Positions 1 through 8,139 of a DNA stretch of 64,000 nucleotides are shown here, one piece after another. Positions within the stretch are counted from its first letter, which is position 1, and each line of letters begins with the position of its first letter. The DNA lies in NCBI RefSeq assembly GCF_001746365.1, contig NZ_MJAJ01000026.1, positions 1-64,000 on the forward strand, read 5' to 3'. Made by a program: the position numbers and the translations under genes. Origin of the DNA: Streptomyces sp. LUP30 (GTDB lineage: Bacteria > Actinomycetota > Actinomycetes > Streptomycetales > Streptomycetaceae). A model generated the notes under the pieces. That model was not told the origin of the DNA. It searched no databases and saw nothing but the letters and a program-made list of their open reading frames with translations.

Positions 1-259
1 CGGCCGCCGCCGCGCCCGCCGCCGGGGTGGCCAGCCCCAGCGCCAGCAGTGTGCCGCCGCCGGCCTCCGCCAGGCCCGCCGCCGTCGCGCTGGCCTTGCC
101 GGGCGCGTAGCCCACGGACTCCATGAACTGCCCGGTTCCTTCCAGGCCGTGGCCGCCGAACCAACCGAACAGCTTCTGCGCGCCGTGGGCCGCCAGCACT
201 CCGCCGGTGCCCAGCCGGAGCAACAGCAGGCCCAGATCACGTCGGTCGTAACAGGTCAC
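1..259 (-). CDS. DoxX-family membrane protein (partial, 3' end outside window)
   Basis: The gene begins with GTG and runs off the left edge, leaving 86 codons. A GGGAG ribosome binding site lies just upstream of the start. The visible protein begins VTCYDRRDLGLLLLRLG, followed by GGVLAAHGAQKLFGWFGG and a glycine/alanine-rich second hydrophobic segment. The AHGxQKLFGWFGG signature after a first membrane helix is characteristic of DoxX/YphA-like small integral membrane proteins, which normally have four helices and about 130-180 residues. Members are linked to redox or thiosulfate/quinone functions, but the physiological role is unclear. Family assignment is good; function is not inferred. Confidence 0.8.
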   Translation of the reverse strand, partial: MTCYDRRDLGLLLLRLGTGGVLAAHGAQKLFGWFGGHGLEGTGQFMESVGYAPGKASATAAGLAEAGGGTLLALGLATPAAGAAAA

Positions 260-280
260 GGTGACTCCCTGAACTGACAG

Positions 281-372
281 CAGGAACAAGCAGGAACAAG
301 CAGAACAAGCGGGGACGAGTCGGAATCAGTCGAAATGGGTCGGAAGGCGAGCGGGAACGACGGGAACGACGG
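281..372. repeat. Short direct repeats in the DoxX upstream region
   Basis: The decamer CAGGAACAAG occurs twice head-to-tail, followed by the degenerate copy CAGAACAAG, and about 40 bases further CGGGAACGA occurs twice in tandem. They lie upstream of the minus-strand DoxX gene and before the plus-strand NTF2-like gene. The stretch is relatively A-rich for this genome, as expected for a promoter region. No gene is visible between the two start sites. Confidence 0.6.
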
Positions 373-542
373 GTACAGGCTGTTGAGGCGCGGGGGCGGG
401 TGGGAGCGGGTCGGGGAATCGCCCGTAAACGCCCGGAAGCGCCTTCCACGCGTTTCCACCGTCGCATGTCTCACACCCGCCCGGCCCCTCCTGGAAGCCG
501 TTCGGGTGGCGGGGGCCGGTCGGCGGTGTGAGTGTGGCCGGT

Positions 543-869
543 ATGGCGATTCAGACCGACAGACTCAGCGACCCGGCCGTCAGGGCCTTCGTCGCCGCCG
601 TCAACGCGCACGACGAGGAGGCCTTCCGCGGGCTCCTCACGCCCGACGCGACCATGGCGGACGACGGCTCCGACCGGGACCTCGCCGAGTGGGCCGACCG
701 GGAGATCTTCTCCTCGCGCGGCCACATGGACGTCACCAAGGAGTCGGACGGCGGGCGCGCGCTCCTCGCTGACTACCGCAACGACACCTGGGGCGAGATG
801 CGCACCCGCTGGAGCTTCACCGTGGAGGACGACGGCCGGATCTCCCGGTTCGAGACCGGCCAGGCGTAG
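543..869 (+). CDS. NTF2-like / SnoaL-like small protein
   Basis: A 108-residue protein starting MAIQTDRLSDPAVRAF. The pattern 'AVRAFVAAVNAHDEEAFRGLLTPDA' at residues 9-33, then a central acidic stretch and a C-terminal strand pair, resembles the alpha+beta barrel of nuclear transport factor 2-like (SnoaL/YybH type) proteins, often small-molecule binding proteins or isomerases. An in-frame GTG 15 bases upstream could add five residues; the ATG was preferred because it gives the usual N-terminus. It stands alone between divergent DoxX and a downstream carboxypeptidase. Real substrate unknown. Confidence 0.8.
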   Translation: MAIQTDRLSDPAVRAFVAAVNAHDEEAFRGLLTPDATMADDGSDRDLAEWADREIFSSRGHMDVTKESDGGRALLADYRNDTWGEMRTRWSFTVEDDGRISRFETGQA

Positions 870-1019
870 CGGGCCCGGCCGCGGAGCCGCGGAGCCGCGG
901 AGCCGTGAGAGTCGGTGACCGACGGCCTCGTCATTCCTCGGCCGAGGCGGGGATATTCCCAGGTGAAAGGGGTTGAGTGGCGATTTCCATTTCGCCTGAT
1001 CCCCTTGTACGGTCCCGCA

Positions 1020-2294
1020 GTGAACGCATTCTCGCGCCGTTCTCCGCAGTCGCTCCCAGACCGTTCTCCGCCCCCTTCTCCGCGTCTTTCTCCGCGTCCT
1101 TCTCCGCCGCAGCCCTCTCCCCCCGCGCGCTCGCCCCGGCATCCGGCGGCGAATCCGTCCCGGCGCTCCCTGCTGGCTCTCGCCGCAGGAGCGCCGTTGA
1201 GCGCCGTCCCGCTCGCGGCGACGCCGGCGGCCGCGGCCGGGACCGTGGTCGGCGGCGCGCGGCTGGCGGCCGACGGGGTGCAGGCGAAGCGGGGCGCCGC
1301 CCTGCCGAGGAAGCTGACCGCGCGGTCCTGGCTGCTCGCGGACCAGGACAGCGGCGAGGTGCTCGCCTGTTACCGGGCGCATCAGCGTCTCGCGCCCGCC
1401 TCCACGCTGAAGATGCTCTTCGCGGACACGCTGCTGGGCCGGTTCGCGCGCACGGAGCGGCACACCGTGACCGACGCCGACCTGGCCGCCGTTCCGCCCG
1501 GCTCCAGCCTGGTCGGCGTCCGGGCCGGGATCGCCTACAGCGTCGAGCAGTTGTGGCAGGGGGTGTTCCTGCGCTCGGGCAACGACGCCGTGCAGGTGCT
1601 CGCCCGGATGAACGGCGGGGTCGCGAGGACGGTCGCCGAGATGCAGGCGAGGGCGGCCGATCTCCAGGCGCTGGACACCCATGTCGTCAGCCCTGACGGC
1701 TACGACCACCCGGGGCAGCTGTCCTCCGCATACGACCTCGCGCTGTTCGCCCGGCACGGTCTGAAGAACGCCGACTTCCGCGCCTACTGCGCCACGAGCG
1801 CCGCCCGCTTCCCGGCCGGCGGCGGGAGGACCTTCGTCATCGAGAACACCGACCGGCTGCTGTCGGGCACATACGGGGTGGCGCCGTACCCGGGCCTGAT
1901 CGGCGTGAAGAACGGCTACACCAGCAACGCCGGCAACACCTTCGCCGGCGCCGCGACCCGCGCCGGGCGCACCCTCGTGGTCACGGTGCTGCACCCGGCG
2001 AGCGGCCACAACTCCGTCTACGAGGAGGCGGCCGCCCTGCTCGACTGGGGCTTCGCGCGGGGGAGTTCGGTCGGGGCGGTGGGGACGCTGGTGGACGCGT
2101 TGAGCGAGGGCGGGACGAGGGCGTCGTCCTCGGGGGCGGCGCCGCACGCCGGGGCCCGGGCCTCGTCGGAGGGTGGCGGTCCGGGTGGCTGGGGTGTGCT
2201 GGGCGGGGCCGCTGGAGTGGTCGCGCTGGCGGCGGGCGGAGCGTACGCGCTGCGCAGGCGGCGCGGCCGTGAGACGCCGCCGCCCGAGCAGTGA
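1020..2294 (+). CDS. D-alanyl-D-alanine carboxypeptidase (serine-type penicillin-binding protein)
   Basis: Trims the terminal D-Ala of peptidoglycan stem peptides outside the membrane. From the GTG start the protein has 424 residues: a proline/serine-rich N-terminus, a Tat-like signal (SRRSLLALAAGA, about residues 47-70), then the acyl-enzyme domain with the SxxK box STLK (S128-K131), an SGN motif near residue 187 and a KNG triad (in VKNGYTSNAGNT) near residue 300. The C-terminus has one hydrophobic helix followed by basic RRRRGRE, a typical anchor. Longer in-frame starts exist, but the region upstream codes for low-complexity sequence. The TACGGT hexamer 7 bases before the GTG would fit a leaderless transcript; this is inference. 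Confidence 0.88.
   Translation: MNAFSRRSPQSLPDRSPPPSPRLSPRPSPPQPSPPARSPRHPAANPSRRSLLALAAGAPLSAVPLAATPAAAAGTVVGGARLAADGVQAKRGAALPRKLTARSWLLADQDSGEVLACYRAHQRLAPASTLKMLFADTLLGRFARTERHTVTDADLAAVPPGSSLVGVRAGIAYSVEQLWQGVFLRSGNDAVQVLARMNGGVARTVAEMQARAADLQALDTHVVSPDGYDHPGQLSSAYDLALFARHGLKNADFRAYCATSAARFPAGGGRTFVIENTDRLLSGTYGVAPYPGLIGVKNGYTSNAGNTFAGAATRAGRTLVVTVLHPASGHNSVYEEAAALLDWGFARGSSVGAVGTLVDALSEGGTRASSSGAAPHAGARASSEGGGPGGWGVLGGAAGVVALAAGGAYALRRRRGRETPPPEQ
1056..1140 (+). repeat. TTCTCCGC-type repeats coding for a Pro/Ser-rich N-terminus
   Basis: Five close copies of TTCTCCGC-like octamers lie in tandem here. They give the run of SP/PSP dipeptides before the signal peptide of the carboxypeptidase. 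The unusual position, in front of the signal sequence, makes it possible that the real start is downstream of the repeats. Confidence 0.5.
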
Positions 2295-2575
2295 CGGTGC
2301 GCCGGGTCGGGCGATGGTGCGGCGGCCGTCCCGCGGCTCCGGTGTGCATCTCGCGGTTCCCCGCGAGGTCCACCCCCATCCGGAGCCGTGGGACGGCTGC
2401 CTCTCCCCCTCGGCATGGCTTACGGTCCCGCGGTGCGGAACTCTCGTGCTGCACATGTGGAGTTCTTGTGTAGGAGAGTTGAGCATAGGTCTGCTACCGG
2501 CCGCAATGGTGCGGACCATGAAATTCCGCTTGTGCAGGTTGACGACTTGACGAGCCGTGGACCGCCGGGGCGCCC
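2295..2575. other. Intergenic region with a lower-GC patch
   Basis: This 281-base gap between the carboxypeptidase stop and the convergent SDR stop holds no convincing gene. A patch around 2420-2550 is clearly poorer in G+C than the surroundings and contains TACGGTCCCGCGGTG, almost identical to TACGGTCCCGCAGTG found at the start of the preceding gene. A GTG at about 2431 opens a frame that runs antisense into the SDR gene, so it is not annotated as a gene. Confidence 0.5.
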
Positions 2576-3331
2576 TCAGCCCCGCCCGACGTACGGCATC
2601 GCGGTCGCCAGCACCGTCGCGAACTGCACGTTCGCCTCCAGGGGCAGCTCGGCCATGTGCCGCACCGTGCGCGCCACATCGGCCACGTCCATCACCGGTT
2701 CCGGCGCGGTCTCGCCGTTCGCCTGCAGCGCGCCCGTCCGCATCCGCGCCGTCATGTCGGTCGCCGCGTTGCCGATGTCGATCTGCCCGACGGCGATCCC
2801 GTGCGCCCGCCCGTCCAGCGAGAGGGACTTCGTCAGACCGGTCAGCGCATGCTTGGTCGCCGTGTAGGGCGCCGAGAGCGGGCGGGGGGTGTGCGCCGAG
2901 ACGGAGCCGTTGTTGATGATCCGTCCGCCCCGGGGATCCTGCTCCTTCATCAGCCGGTACGCGCCCTGCGCGCACAGGAACGCCCCGTTGAGGTTGGTGT
3001 CCACCACGTGCCGCCAGGCGTCGTAGGGGAGGTCCTCGAACGGCACGCCCCCCGGCCCGAACGTGCCCGCGTTGTTGAACAGCAGGTCCAGCCGCCCGAA
3101 CCGCTCGCGCACGGCGGTGAACAGGGCCGTCACGTCCTCGGGGCGTGAGACGTCCGTCCGCACGGCGAGACTCCGGCTCCCGGGCGCCAGCGCGGCCGTC
3201 TCCTCCAGGGTCTCGGCGCGCCGTCCGGCCAGCGCCACCGACCAGCCCGTGAGCAGCAGTTCGACGGCCACGGCGCGGCCGATGCCGGAACCGGCGCCCG
3301 TGACGACCGCGATCTTCGTCTTCGCATCCAT
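2576..3331 (-). CDS. SDR-family NAD(P)-dependent oxidoreductase
   Basis: A classical short-chain dehydrogenase/reductase of 251 residues starting MDAKTKIAVV. The cofactor loop TGAGSGIG is at residues 11-18, NNAG follows near residue 90, and the catalytic Ser (GSVSAHT) and YTATK (YxxxK) lie in the middle. The ATG was chosen over longer upstream in-frame starts because it places the Rossmann strand at the usual 6-8 residues from the N-terminus. Substrate unknown. It converges on the carboxypeptidase gene and is followed (in its own upstream direction) by the Rsm22-like gene on the same strand. Confidence 0.9.
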   Translation of the reverse strand: MDAKTKIAVVTGAGSGIGRAVAVELLLTGWSVALAGRRAETLEETAALAPGSRSLAVRTDVSRPEDVTALFTAVRERFGRLDLLFNNAGTFGPGGVPFEDLPYDAWRHVVDTNLNGAFLCAQGAYRLMKEQDPRGGRIINNGSVSAHTPRPLSAPYTATKHALTGLTKSLSLDGRAHGIAVGQIDIGNAATDMTARMRTGALQANGETAPEPVMDVADVARTVRHMAELPLEANVQFATVLATAMPYVGRG

Positions 3332-3446
3332 GGGCCCGCAGCGTACGGGAGGGTCCGGCATGCGGAACCGGTCCGTCCGCCGGTCGACCGCGGGTACCGG
3401 CCGGGCGGGGGAGCGCCCCCTCAAGCAGGTGCGGGCACGGGCCCGT

Positions 3447-4433
3447 TCAGGAGACCGGCGGCCAGGCGTCGCCCCAGTCGGCGTCCCGGGCCGCCTTGTA
3501 CAGCTCGCCGTGCTTCTTCGTCACCGTCGTACGGCTCAGCCGCTCCTCGACCTCGCACAGGTCGAGGAGCACCTGGCCCTTGCGGATCTGCGGCCGCCGG
3601 ACGACGCGGGCAGGGGCCGGGGAGACGGGGAAGCGGGCGGCCGCCACATAGCTGAACTTCTCGTCCTCGTAGGGCAGCGAGCCGCCCTTGACCTGCCGGT
3701 GCAGGGAGGAGCGGCTGACCCGCGCCGAGAAGTGGCACCAGTCCGACCCGGGCACGATCGGACAGGCCGCGCTGTGCGGACAGGGCGCGGCGACCCGGAA
3801 GCCGGCCGCGATCAGCCGGTCCCGGGCCTCGATCACCCGGGCGTAGCCGTCGGGGGTGCCCGGCTCCACGATCACCACGGCCTGCGCGGCCGACGCGGCA
3901 GCGTCCACGAGGGCGGCCCGGTCGGGCGCGGCGAGCTCGTTGAGGACGTACGAGACGGTGACGAGGTCGGCGGTGTCCAGCACCAGGGACGCGTCGATGC
4001 GGGCGCGCTGCCAGCGGACGTCCTCGAGCGGCGGGTGCGCTGCGGCGACCTCGCGGCCCAGGGCGAGGGCGGGCTCCGCCCAGTCGAGGACCGTCACCGG
4101 GCGGGTCCCGGCCCAGGTCGCGCTCACCGCCCAGGTCGCCGCTCCCGTTCCGCCGCCGACGTCGACCTGGCTCTGCGGCGTCCACCCCGGCGCCGCGTCG
4201 GCGAACGCCTCCAGCGCCGAGCGCACCGCCTCGAAGGTCGCCGGCATGCGGTACGCGGCATAGGCGGCGACGTCCGCGCGGTCGCGCAGGATCGGGGCGT
4301 CGGTCGGGGTCGCGCCACGGTAGCTGGCGATCAGCCGGTCGACGGCCAGCGAGGCCTGCTTGGGCGGCAGCCCGTCGAGAAGGTCTCCGAGGGCGGTACG
4401 GAGGGTCTCGGCGGCGGATGCGGAGAGGTTCAC
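3447..4433 (-). CDS. Rsm22-like small ribosomal subunit methyltransferase-family protein with Fe-S cysteines
   Basis: A 328-residue class I SAM-methyltransferase-like protein of the Rsm22/METTL17 family, whose mitochondrial members act in small-subunit ribosome assembly. The SAM loop is DVGGGTG (residues 91-97). Four cysteines at 218, 224, 233 and 293 (CPHSAACP, then WCHF, then DLCEVEE) have the C-x5-C-x8-C-x59-C spacing reported for the [4Fe-4S] site of METTL17. The C-terminal part has the OB-like VLLDLCEVEE region typical of the family. Whether it methylates rRNA or only binds the ribosome is not decided by sequence. Confidence 0.88.
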   Translation of the reverse strand: MNLSASAAETLRTALGDLLDGLPPKQASLAVDRLIASYRGATPTDAPILRDRADVAAYAAYRMPATFEAVRSALEAFADAAPGWTPQSQVDVGGGTGAATWAVSATWAGTRPVTVLDWAEPALALGREVAAAHPPLEDVRWQRARIDASLVLDTADLVTVSYVLNELAAPDRAALVDAAASAAQAVVIVEPGTPDGYARVIEARDRLIAAGFRVAAPCPHSAACPIVPGSDWCHFSARVSRSSLHRQVKGGSLPYEDEKFSYVAAARFPVSPAPARVVRRPQIRKGQVLLDLCEVEERLSRTTVTKKHGELYKAARDADWGDAWPPVS

Positions 4434-4486
4434 GCACCGATTTTCTCAGGCCGCGCGCCCCGCCCTCACCGCGCACCCCGCCGCCC

Positions 4487-5611
4487 TCACCGCACCGCCG
4501 ACGCCATCCGCGTCCCCGCCAGTGCGCGCGGCGCGCTGTCCGGCGTCCTGCGCACCGGATGCACGGTGTTCGCCAGCAGCACCACGAAGGTGTCCGTCGC
4601 CGGGTCCAGGACCAGCGAGGTCCCCGTGAACCCCGTGTGGCCGGCCGCGCCCTCGCCGGCCAGCTCGCCCATGAACCAGGGCTGGTCCACCGCGAAGCCC
4701 AGCCCCGGCGGCGTCAGCAGCAGCTCCACGAAGTCGGGGCCGAGGACGCGGGCGGGACCGTACGAACCGCCCGCCAGCAGCGTCCGGCAGAACACCGCCA
4801 GGTCGCGGCCGGTCGAGAACAGGCCCGCGTGACCGGCCACCCCGCCCAGCGCCCACGCGTTCTCGTCGTGCACCACGCCCCGCAGCATCCCCCGGTCCGC
4901 CTTCGCCCACGGCCGGCGCTGGTCCTCGGTGGCGGCCGCGCCGGGGCAGGGCCCGAAGGCGGTCGAGGTCATCCCCAGCGGACGGGTGATCCCCTCGTGG
5001 ATCAGGACGTCCAGCGTGCGCCCGGTCAGCCGCTCCAGGAGCTGCTGCAGGAGCAGCATGTTCAGGTCGGAGTAGACGTACGCGCCGGGCTCGCCGACCG
5101 GCGCCTGCGCACGCAGCAGCTCCAGCCGCTCGGCGTCGTCCGCGCAGTCGTACAGGGGCAGCTCGGGGCGCAGCCCGGAGGTGTGCGTGAGCAGCTGACG
5201 GACGGTGACGTCGTGTGCGGCGGCCGCGCCGAAGTCGGGCAGATAGGCGCCGATCCGGGCGTCGATGCCGAGGGTGCCCCGCTCGATCTGCTGGACCGCC
5301 GCGACCGAGGTGAACAGCTTGGTGAGGGAGGCCAGGTCGAAGGGGGTGTCCACGGTCGTCGCGACCCGTGCCTCGGGCGGCAGCTCCACGCCCGCGTCGG
5401 CCGCCGGATCGTAGGCCGAGTACCGCACCGCCCAGCCCACCGCCTCCTGCACGGCGATCACCGGGCCGCGCCCGGCGACCACGACGGCGCCGGCCGCCCA
5501 GGGCCGGTCGCCCACGGTGAGGTCGGCGACGTCACGGACCAGCAGCCGCGTCTCCTCGGGGTCGAGTCCGGCCCGCTCCGGAGTGTCGACGCGCAGTCTC
5601 GGTGCGCTCAG
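4487..5611 (-). CDS. Serine hydrolase / beta-lactamase-like esterase, probable CTG start
   Basis: A class C beta-lactamase-fold serine hydrolase of 374 residues. The nucleophile box is SLTK (S95-K98 counted from the CTG start, in DLASLTKLFTSV), a Y-S-D triad follows (GAYVYSDLNM), and GHTGFTG near the C-terminus replaces the KTG box. No ATG, GTG or TTG is suitably placed: CTG overlaps the stop of the upstream pump gene as CTGA and has GGGAGAAGAG 5-14 bases before it. The nearest alternative, GTG at 5689, lies 82 bases inside the pump gene without a clear ribosome binding site. Translational coupling with the pump is inferred. Natural substrate unknown. Confidence 0.8.
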   Translation of the reverse strand: MSAPRLRVDTPERAGLDPEETRLLVRDVADLTVGDRPWAAGAVVVAGRGPVIAVQEAVGWAVRYSAYDPAADAGVELPPEARVATTVDTPFDLASLTKLFTSVAAVQQIERGTLGIDARIGAYLPDFGAAAAHDVTVRQLLTHTSGLRPELPLYDCADDAERLELLRAQAPVGEPGAYVYSDLNMLLLQQLLERLTGRTLDVLIHEGITRPLGMTSTAFGPCPGAAATEDQRRPWAKADRGMLRGVVHDENAWALGGVAGHAGLFSTGRDLAVFCRTLLAGGSYGPARVLGPDFVELLLTPPGLGFAVDQPWFMGELAGEGAAGHTGFTGTSLVLDPATDTFVVLLANTVHPVRRTPDSAPRALAGTRMASAVR

Positions 5612-6924
5612 CTCTCTTCTCCCGCTCTCGAAGGTCCTCGGCCGGGGAGAGAGTCGTCCAGCTTCCCCGCGTCCGTCCAGGGACGGCACATAACCACGAA
5701 GCAGGCCAGCGCCACCAGTGCGGCCGCCACCTGGACGACGGCCATCGGGACGGCGGTGCGCTCTCCGGCGATCCCGACGAGGGGGGTGGCGATCGCGCCG
5801 ATCAGGAACGAGGAGGTGCCCAGGAGCGCGGAGGCGGAGCCGGCCGAGTGCCGGACCCGCATCAGGGCGAGCGTCTGCGCGTTGGGCAGCGTCACGCCCA
5901 TCGCGGACATCAGCACGAACAGTGCGGCGGCCACCGGGGCCAGCCCGACCTCGCCGAACACGCCGGCCGTCATCAGCAGCAGCGCGGTCGCGGCCAGCGT
6001 CACCGTCGACAGGCCGACCGCCAGCACCCGGTCCAGCCGCACCCGCCCCACCAGGATCTTGCCGTTGATCTGGCCGACCACCACCAGCCCGACCGAGTTC
6101 GCGCCGAACAGCAGACCGAACGTCTGCGGAGAGGCTCCGTAGATCTCCTGGACCACGAACGGCGAGGCGGAGATGTACGCGAACAGCGCGGCGAAGGCGA
6201 AACCGCCCGTGAGGAGGAAACCGGCGAAGTACCGGTCGGACAGCAGCCCGCGCATCGAGCGCAGGGCTTCGCCGACCCCGCCCGCGTGCCGTCCGTCCGC
6301 GGGCAGCGTCTCGGGGAGCCGGAACCACACCAGCGCCGCCAGCACCAGCCCGACCACCGTGAGCAGCGCGAACACCCCGCGCCAGTCCGTCGTCCGCAGG
6401 ATCTGCGCGCCGATCAGCGGCGCCACCACCGGGGCTACCCCGGAGATCAGCATCAGGGTGGAGAAGAAGCGGGCCATCGCCACGCCGTCGTACAGATCCC
6501 GTACGACGGCCCGTGCGATCACGATCCCGGCCGCGCCCGCGAGCCCCTGCAGCAGCCGGAACGCGACCAGCACTTCGACGGTCGGCGCCAGGGCGCACAG
6601 GGCGGTCGCCACGACGTACACCGCGAGCCCGGCGAGCAGCGGGCGCCTGCGCCCCCACCGGTCGCTCATCGGGCCGACCACCAGCTGCCCCAGCGCCATG
6701 CCGGCCAGGCACGCGGTGAGCGTGAGCTGCACCGTCGCCGCCGGTGCGTGCAGCGTGCGGGTCACCTCCGGCAGCGCCGGGAGGTACAGGTCCATCGACA
6801 GCGGGGGAGTGGCGGTCAGTCCGCCCAGGACCAGCGTGACGAGCAGCCCGGTCCTGCGCCGGCCGCGCGGCGGCGCCGGGACGACGGCCTGCGGCGCTTC
6901 GGGCACGGCCCCACCCTCCGGCAT
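5608..6924 (-). CDS. Bcr/CflA-type multidrug MFS transporter
   Basis: A 12-helix major facilitator (438 residues) of the DHA1 Bcr/CflA drug-efflux group. Helix 1 carries LSMDLYLPALPEV, a hallmark of Bcr/CflA proteins, and the loop 2-3 motif A is GPMSDRWGRRRPLL. GGAGG/GAGGGG precedes the ATG. Its stop overlaps the CTG start of the serine hydrolase, so both are probably cotranscribed. The proton-coupled export role is from family knowledge; the drug is unknown. Confidence 0.9.
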   Translation of the reverse strand: MPEGGAVPEAPQAVVPAPPRGRRRTGLLVTLVLGGLTATPPLSMDLYLPALPEVTRTLHAPAATVQLTLTACLAGMALGQLVVGPMSDRWGRRRPLLAGLAVYVVATALCALAPTVEVLVAFRLLQGLAGAAGIVIARAVVRDLYDGVAMARFFSTLMLISGVAPVVAPLIGAQILRTTDWRGVFALLTVVGLVLAALVWFRLPETLPADGRHAGGVGEALRSMRGLLSDRYFAGFLLTGGFAFAALFAYISASPFVVQEIYGASPQTFGLLFGANSVGLVVVGQINGKILVGRVRLDRVLAVGLSTVTLAATALLLMTAGVFGEVGLAPVAAALFVLMSAMGVTLPNAQTLALMRVRHSAGSASALLGTSSFLIGAIATPLVGIAGERTAVPMAVVQVAAALVALACFVVMCRPWTDAGKLDDSLPGRGPSRAGEES

Positions 6925-7011
6925 ACGGCTGCCCCTCCCTCTCCGACGTCTCGGCCACCTATGCTCTCAGCTCGAACACACCGACGGGACGGCACGAGGG
7001 CGGGGCAGGGT

Positions 7012-8025
7012 ATGACGACGGACACGGTGCGGTGGGGGATCCTGGCGACCGGCGGCATAGCCGGCGCGTTCACGGCGGACCTGATCGACCTGCCCGACGC
7101 CGAGGTCGTCGCGGTCGCCTCGCGCACCGAGGTCTCCGCCAAGGCGTTCGCCGAACGGTTCGGCATCCCGCGTGCCTACGGCGACTGGGCCGCCCTCGCG
7201 GCCGACCAGGACATCGATGTCGTGTACGTGGCCACCCCGCACGCCGCCCACCGCACCGCCGCGGGGCTGTGCCTGGAGGCCGGGCGCAACGTGCTGTGCG
7301 AGAAGGCGTTCACGCTGAACGTGCGCGAGGCCGAAGAGCTCGTGGCACTGGCCCGGCGGCACGACCGGTTCCTCATGGAAGCCATGTGGATGTACTGCAA
7401 CCCGGTCATCCGCCGCCTCAAGGCCCTGGTCGACGACGGCGCGATCGGCGAGGTCCGCACCGTGCAGGCCGACTTCGGCCTCGAAGGGCCCTTCCCGCCC
7501 TCGCACCGGCTGCGCGACCCCGCCCAGGGCGGCGGCGCCCTCCTCGACCTCGGCGTCTACCCGGTCTCCTTCGCCCACCTGCTGCTCGGCGAGCCCTCGG
7601 GCATCGCCGCCCAGGCCGTCCTGTCCGCCGAGGGCGTCGACCTGCAGACGGCGCTGGCGCTGTCCTGGGACTCCGGCGCGCTCGCCGCGCTGCACTGCTC
7701 GATCTCCGGCGGGACCGGCACCACCGCCTCGGTCACCGGCTCGCGCGGCCGCATCGACATCCCGTCCGGCTTCTTCCACCCTGACCGCCTCGTGCTGCAC
7801 CGGGCCGGCCGCGACCCGCAGGAGTTCGCCGCCGACCCGGTCGACGGACCCCGTACGACGTTCCGGCACGAGGCCCGTGAGGTCATGCGCGCGCTGCGGG
7901 CCGGCGAGACCGAGTCCCCGCTCGTCCCCCTCGACGGTAGCCTCGCCGTCATGCGGACGCTGGACGCGGCCCGCGAACGGATCGGGGTCCGCTACCCGCA
8001 GGAAGTCCCGCAGGAAGCCCTGTAG
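7012..8025 (+). CDS. Gfo/Idh/MocA-family oxidoreductase
   Basis: NAD(P)-dependent sugar/inositol-type dehydrogenase of 337 residues. The N-terminal Rossmann fold begins VRWGILATGGIAGAFTADL, followed by the conserved VYVATPHAAH segment and the E-K-A-F motif (NVLCEKAFTLN), in which Lys is the usual catalytic residue. The C-terminal substrate domain has GGGALLDLGVYPVS. GGGCAGGG precedes the ATG. It is divergent from the pump operon and 110 bases before a TetR gene on the same strand. The true sugar substrate cannot be read from sequence. Confidence 0.92.
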   Translation: MTTDTVRWGILATGGIAGAFTADLIDLPDAEVVAVASRTEVSAKAFAERFGIPRAYGDWAALAADQDIDVVYVATPHAAHRTAAGLCLEAGRNVLCEKAFTLNVREAEELVALARRHDRFLMEAMWMYCNPVIRRLKALVDDGAIGEVRTVQADFGLEGPFPPSHRLRDPAQGGGALLDLGVYPVSFAHLLLGEPSGIAAQAVLSAEGVDLQTALALSWDSGALAALHCSISGGTGTTASVTGSRGRIDIPSGFFHPDRLVLHRAGRDPQEFAADPVDGPRTTFRHEAREVMRALRAGETESPLVPLDGSLAVMRTLDAARERIGVRYPQEVPQEAL

Positions 8026-8066
8026 GACGTCCCGCACGAAGCCCCGCAGGGGGCCTTGCGGGAAGC
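7998..8066 (+). repeat. Imperfect GCAGGAAGTCCC-type repeats at the 3' end of the oxidoreductase gene
   Basis: Five imperfect 12-15-base copies of a CCCGCAGGAAG-like unit straddle the stop codon of the oxidoreductase. The unit codes PQEVPQEAL inside the gene and continues untranslated after it. It may have arisen by local slippage. Confidence 0.5.
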
Positions 8067-8102
8067 CTCCGAGCGGCCGGGCCCCTCGCCCGGACCGTTC
8101 GC

Positions 8103-8117
8103 GAGACGTGCCGTCTC
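8103..8117. promoter_or_regulatory. Perfect 6-3-6 inverted repeat, candidate TetR operator
   Basis: GAGACG-TGC-CGTCTC is a perfect palindrome 22 bases before the ATG of the TetR gene and just upstream of a plausible -10 (TACCGT, 8129-8134). Position and symmetry suit autoregulation. No binding data; inference. Confidence 0.5.
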
Positions 8118-8139
8118 ACAGCCTTGGTACCGTCGGGGC

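Noticed and set aside
2431..2611. Small gene beginning GTG at about 2431
   Set aside because: The frame runs antisense into the SDR gene, the translation has no known similarity, and a ribosome binding site is lacking. It was kept only as a finding.
471..2975. An 834-codon minus-strand frame across the NTF2-like and carboxypeptidase genes
   Set aside because: It overlaps two well-supported genes on the other strand and is made of Arg/Gly/Pro-rich sequence.
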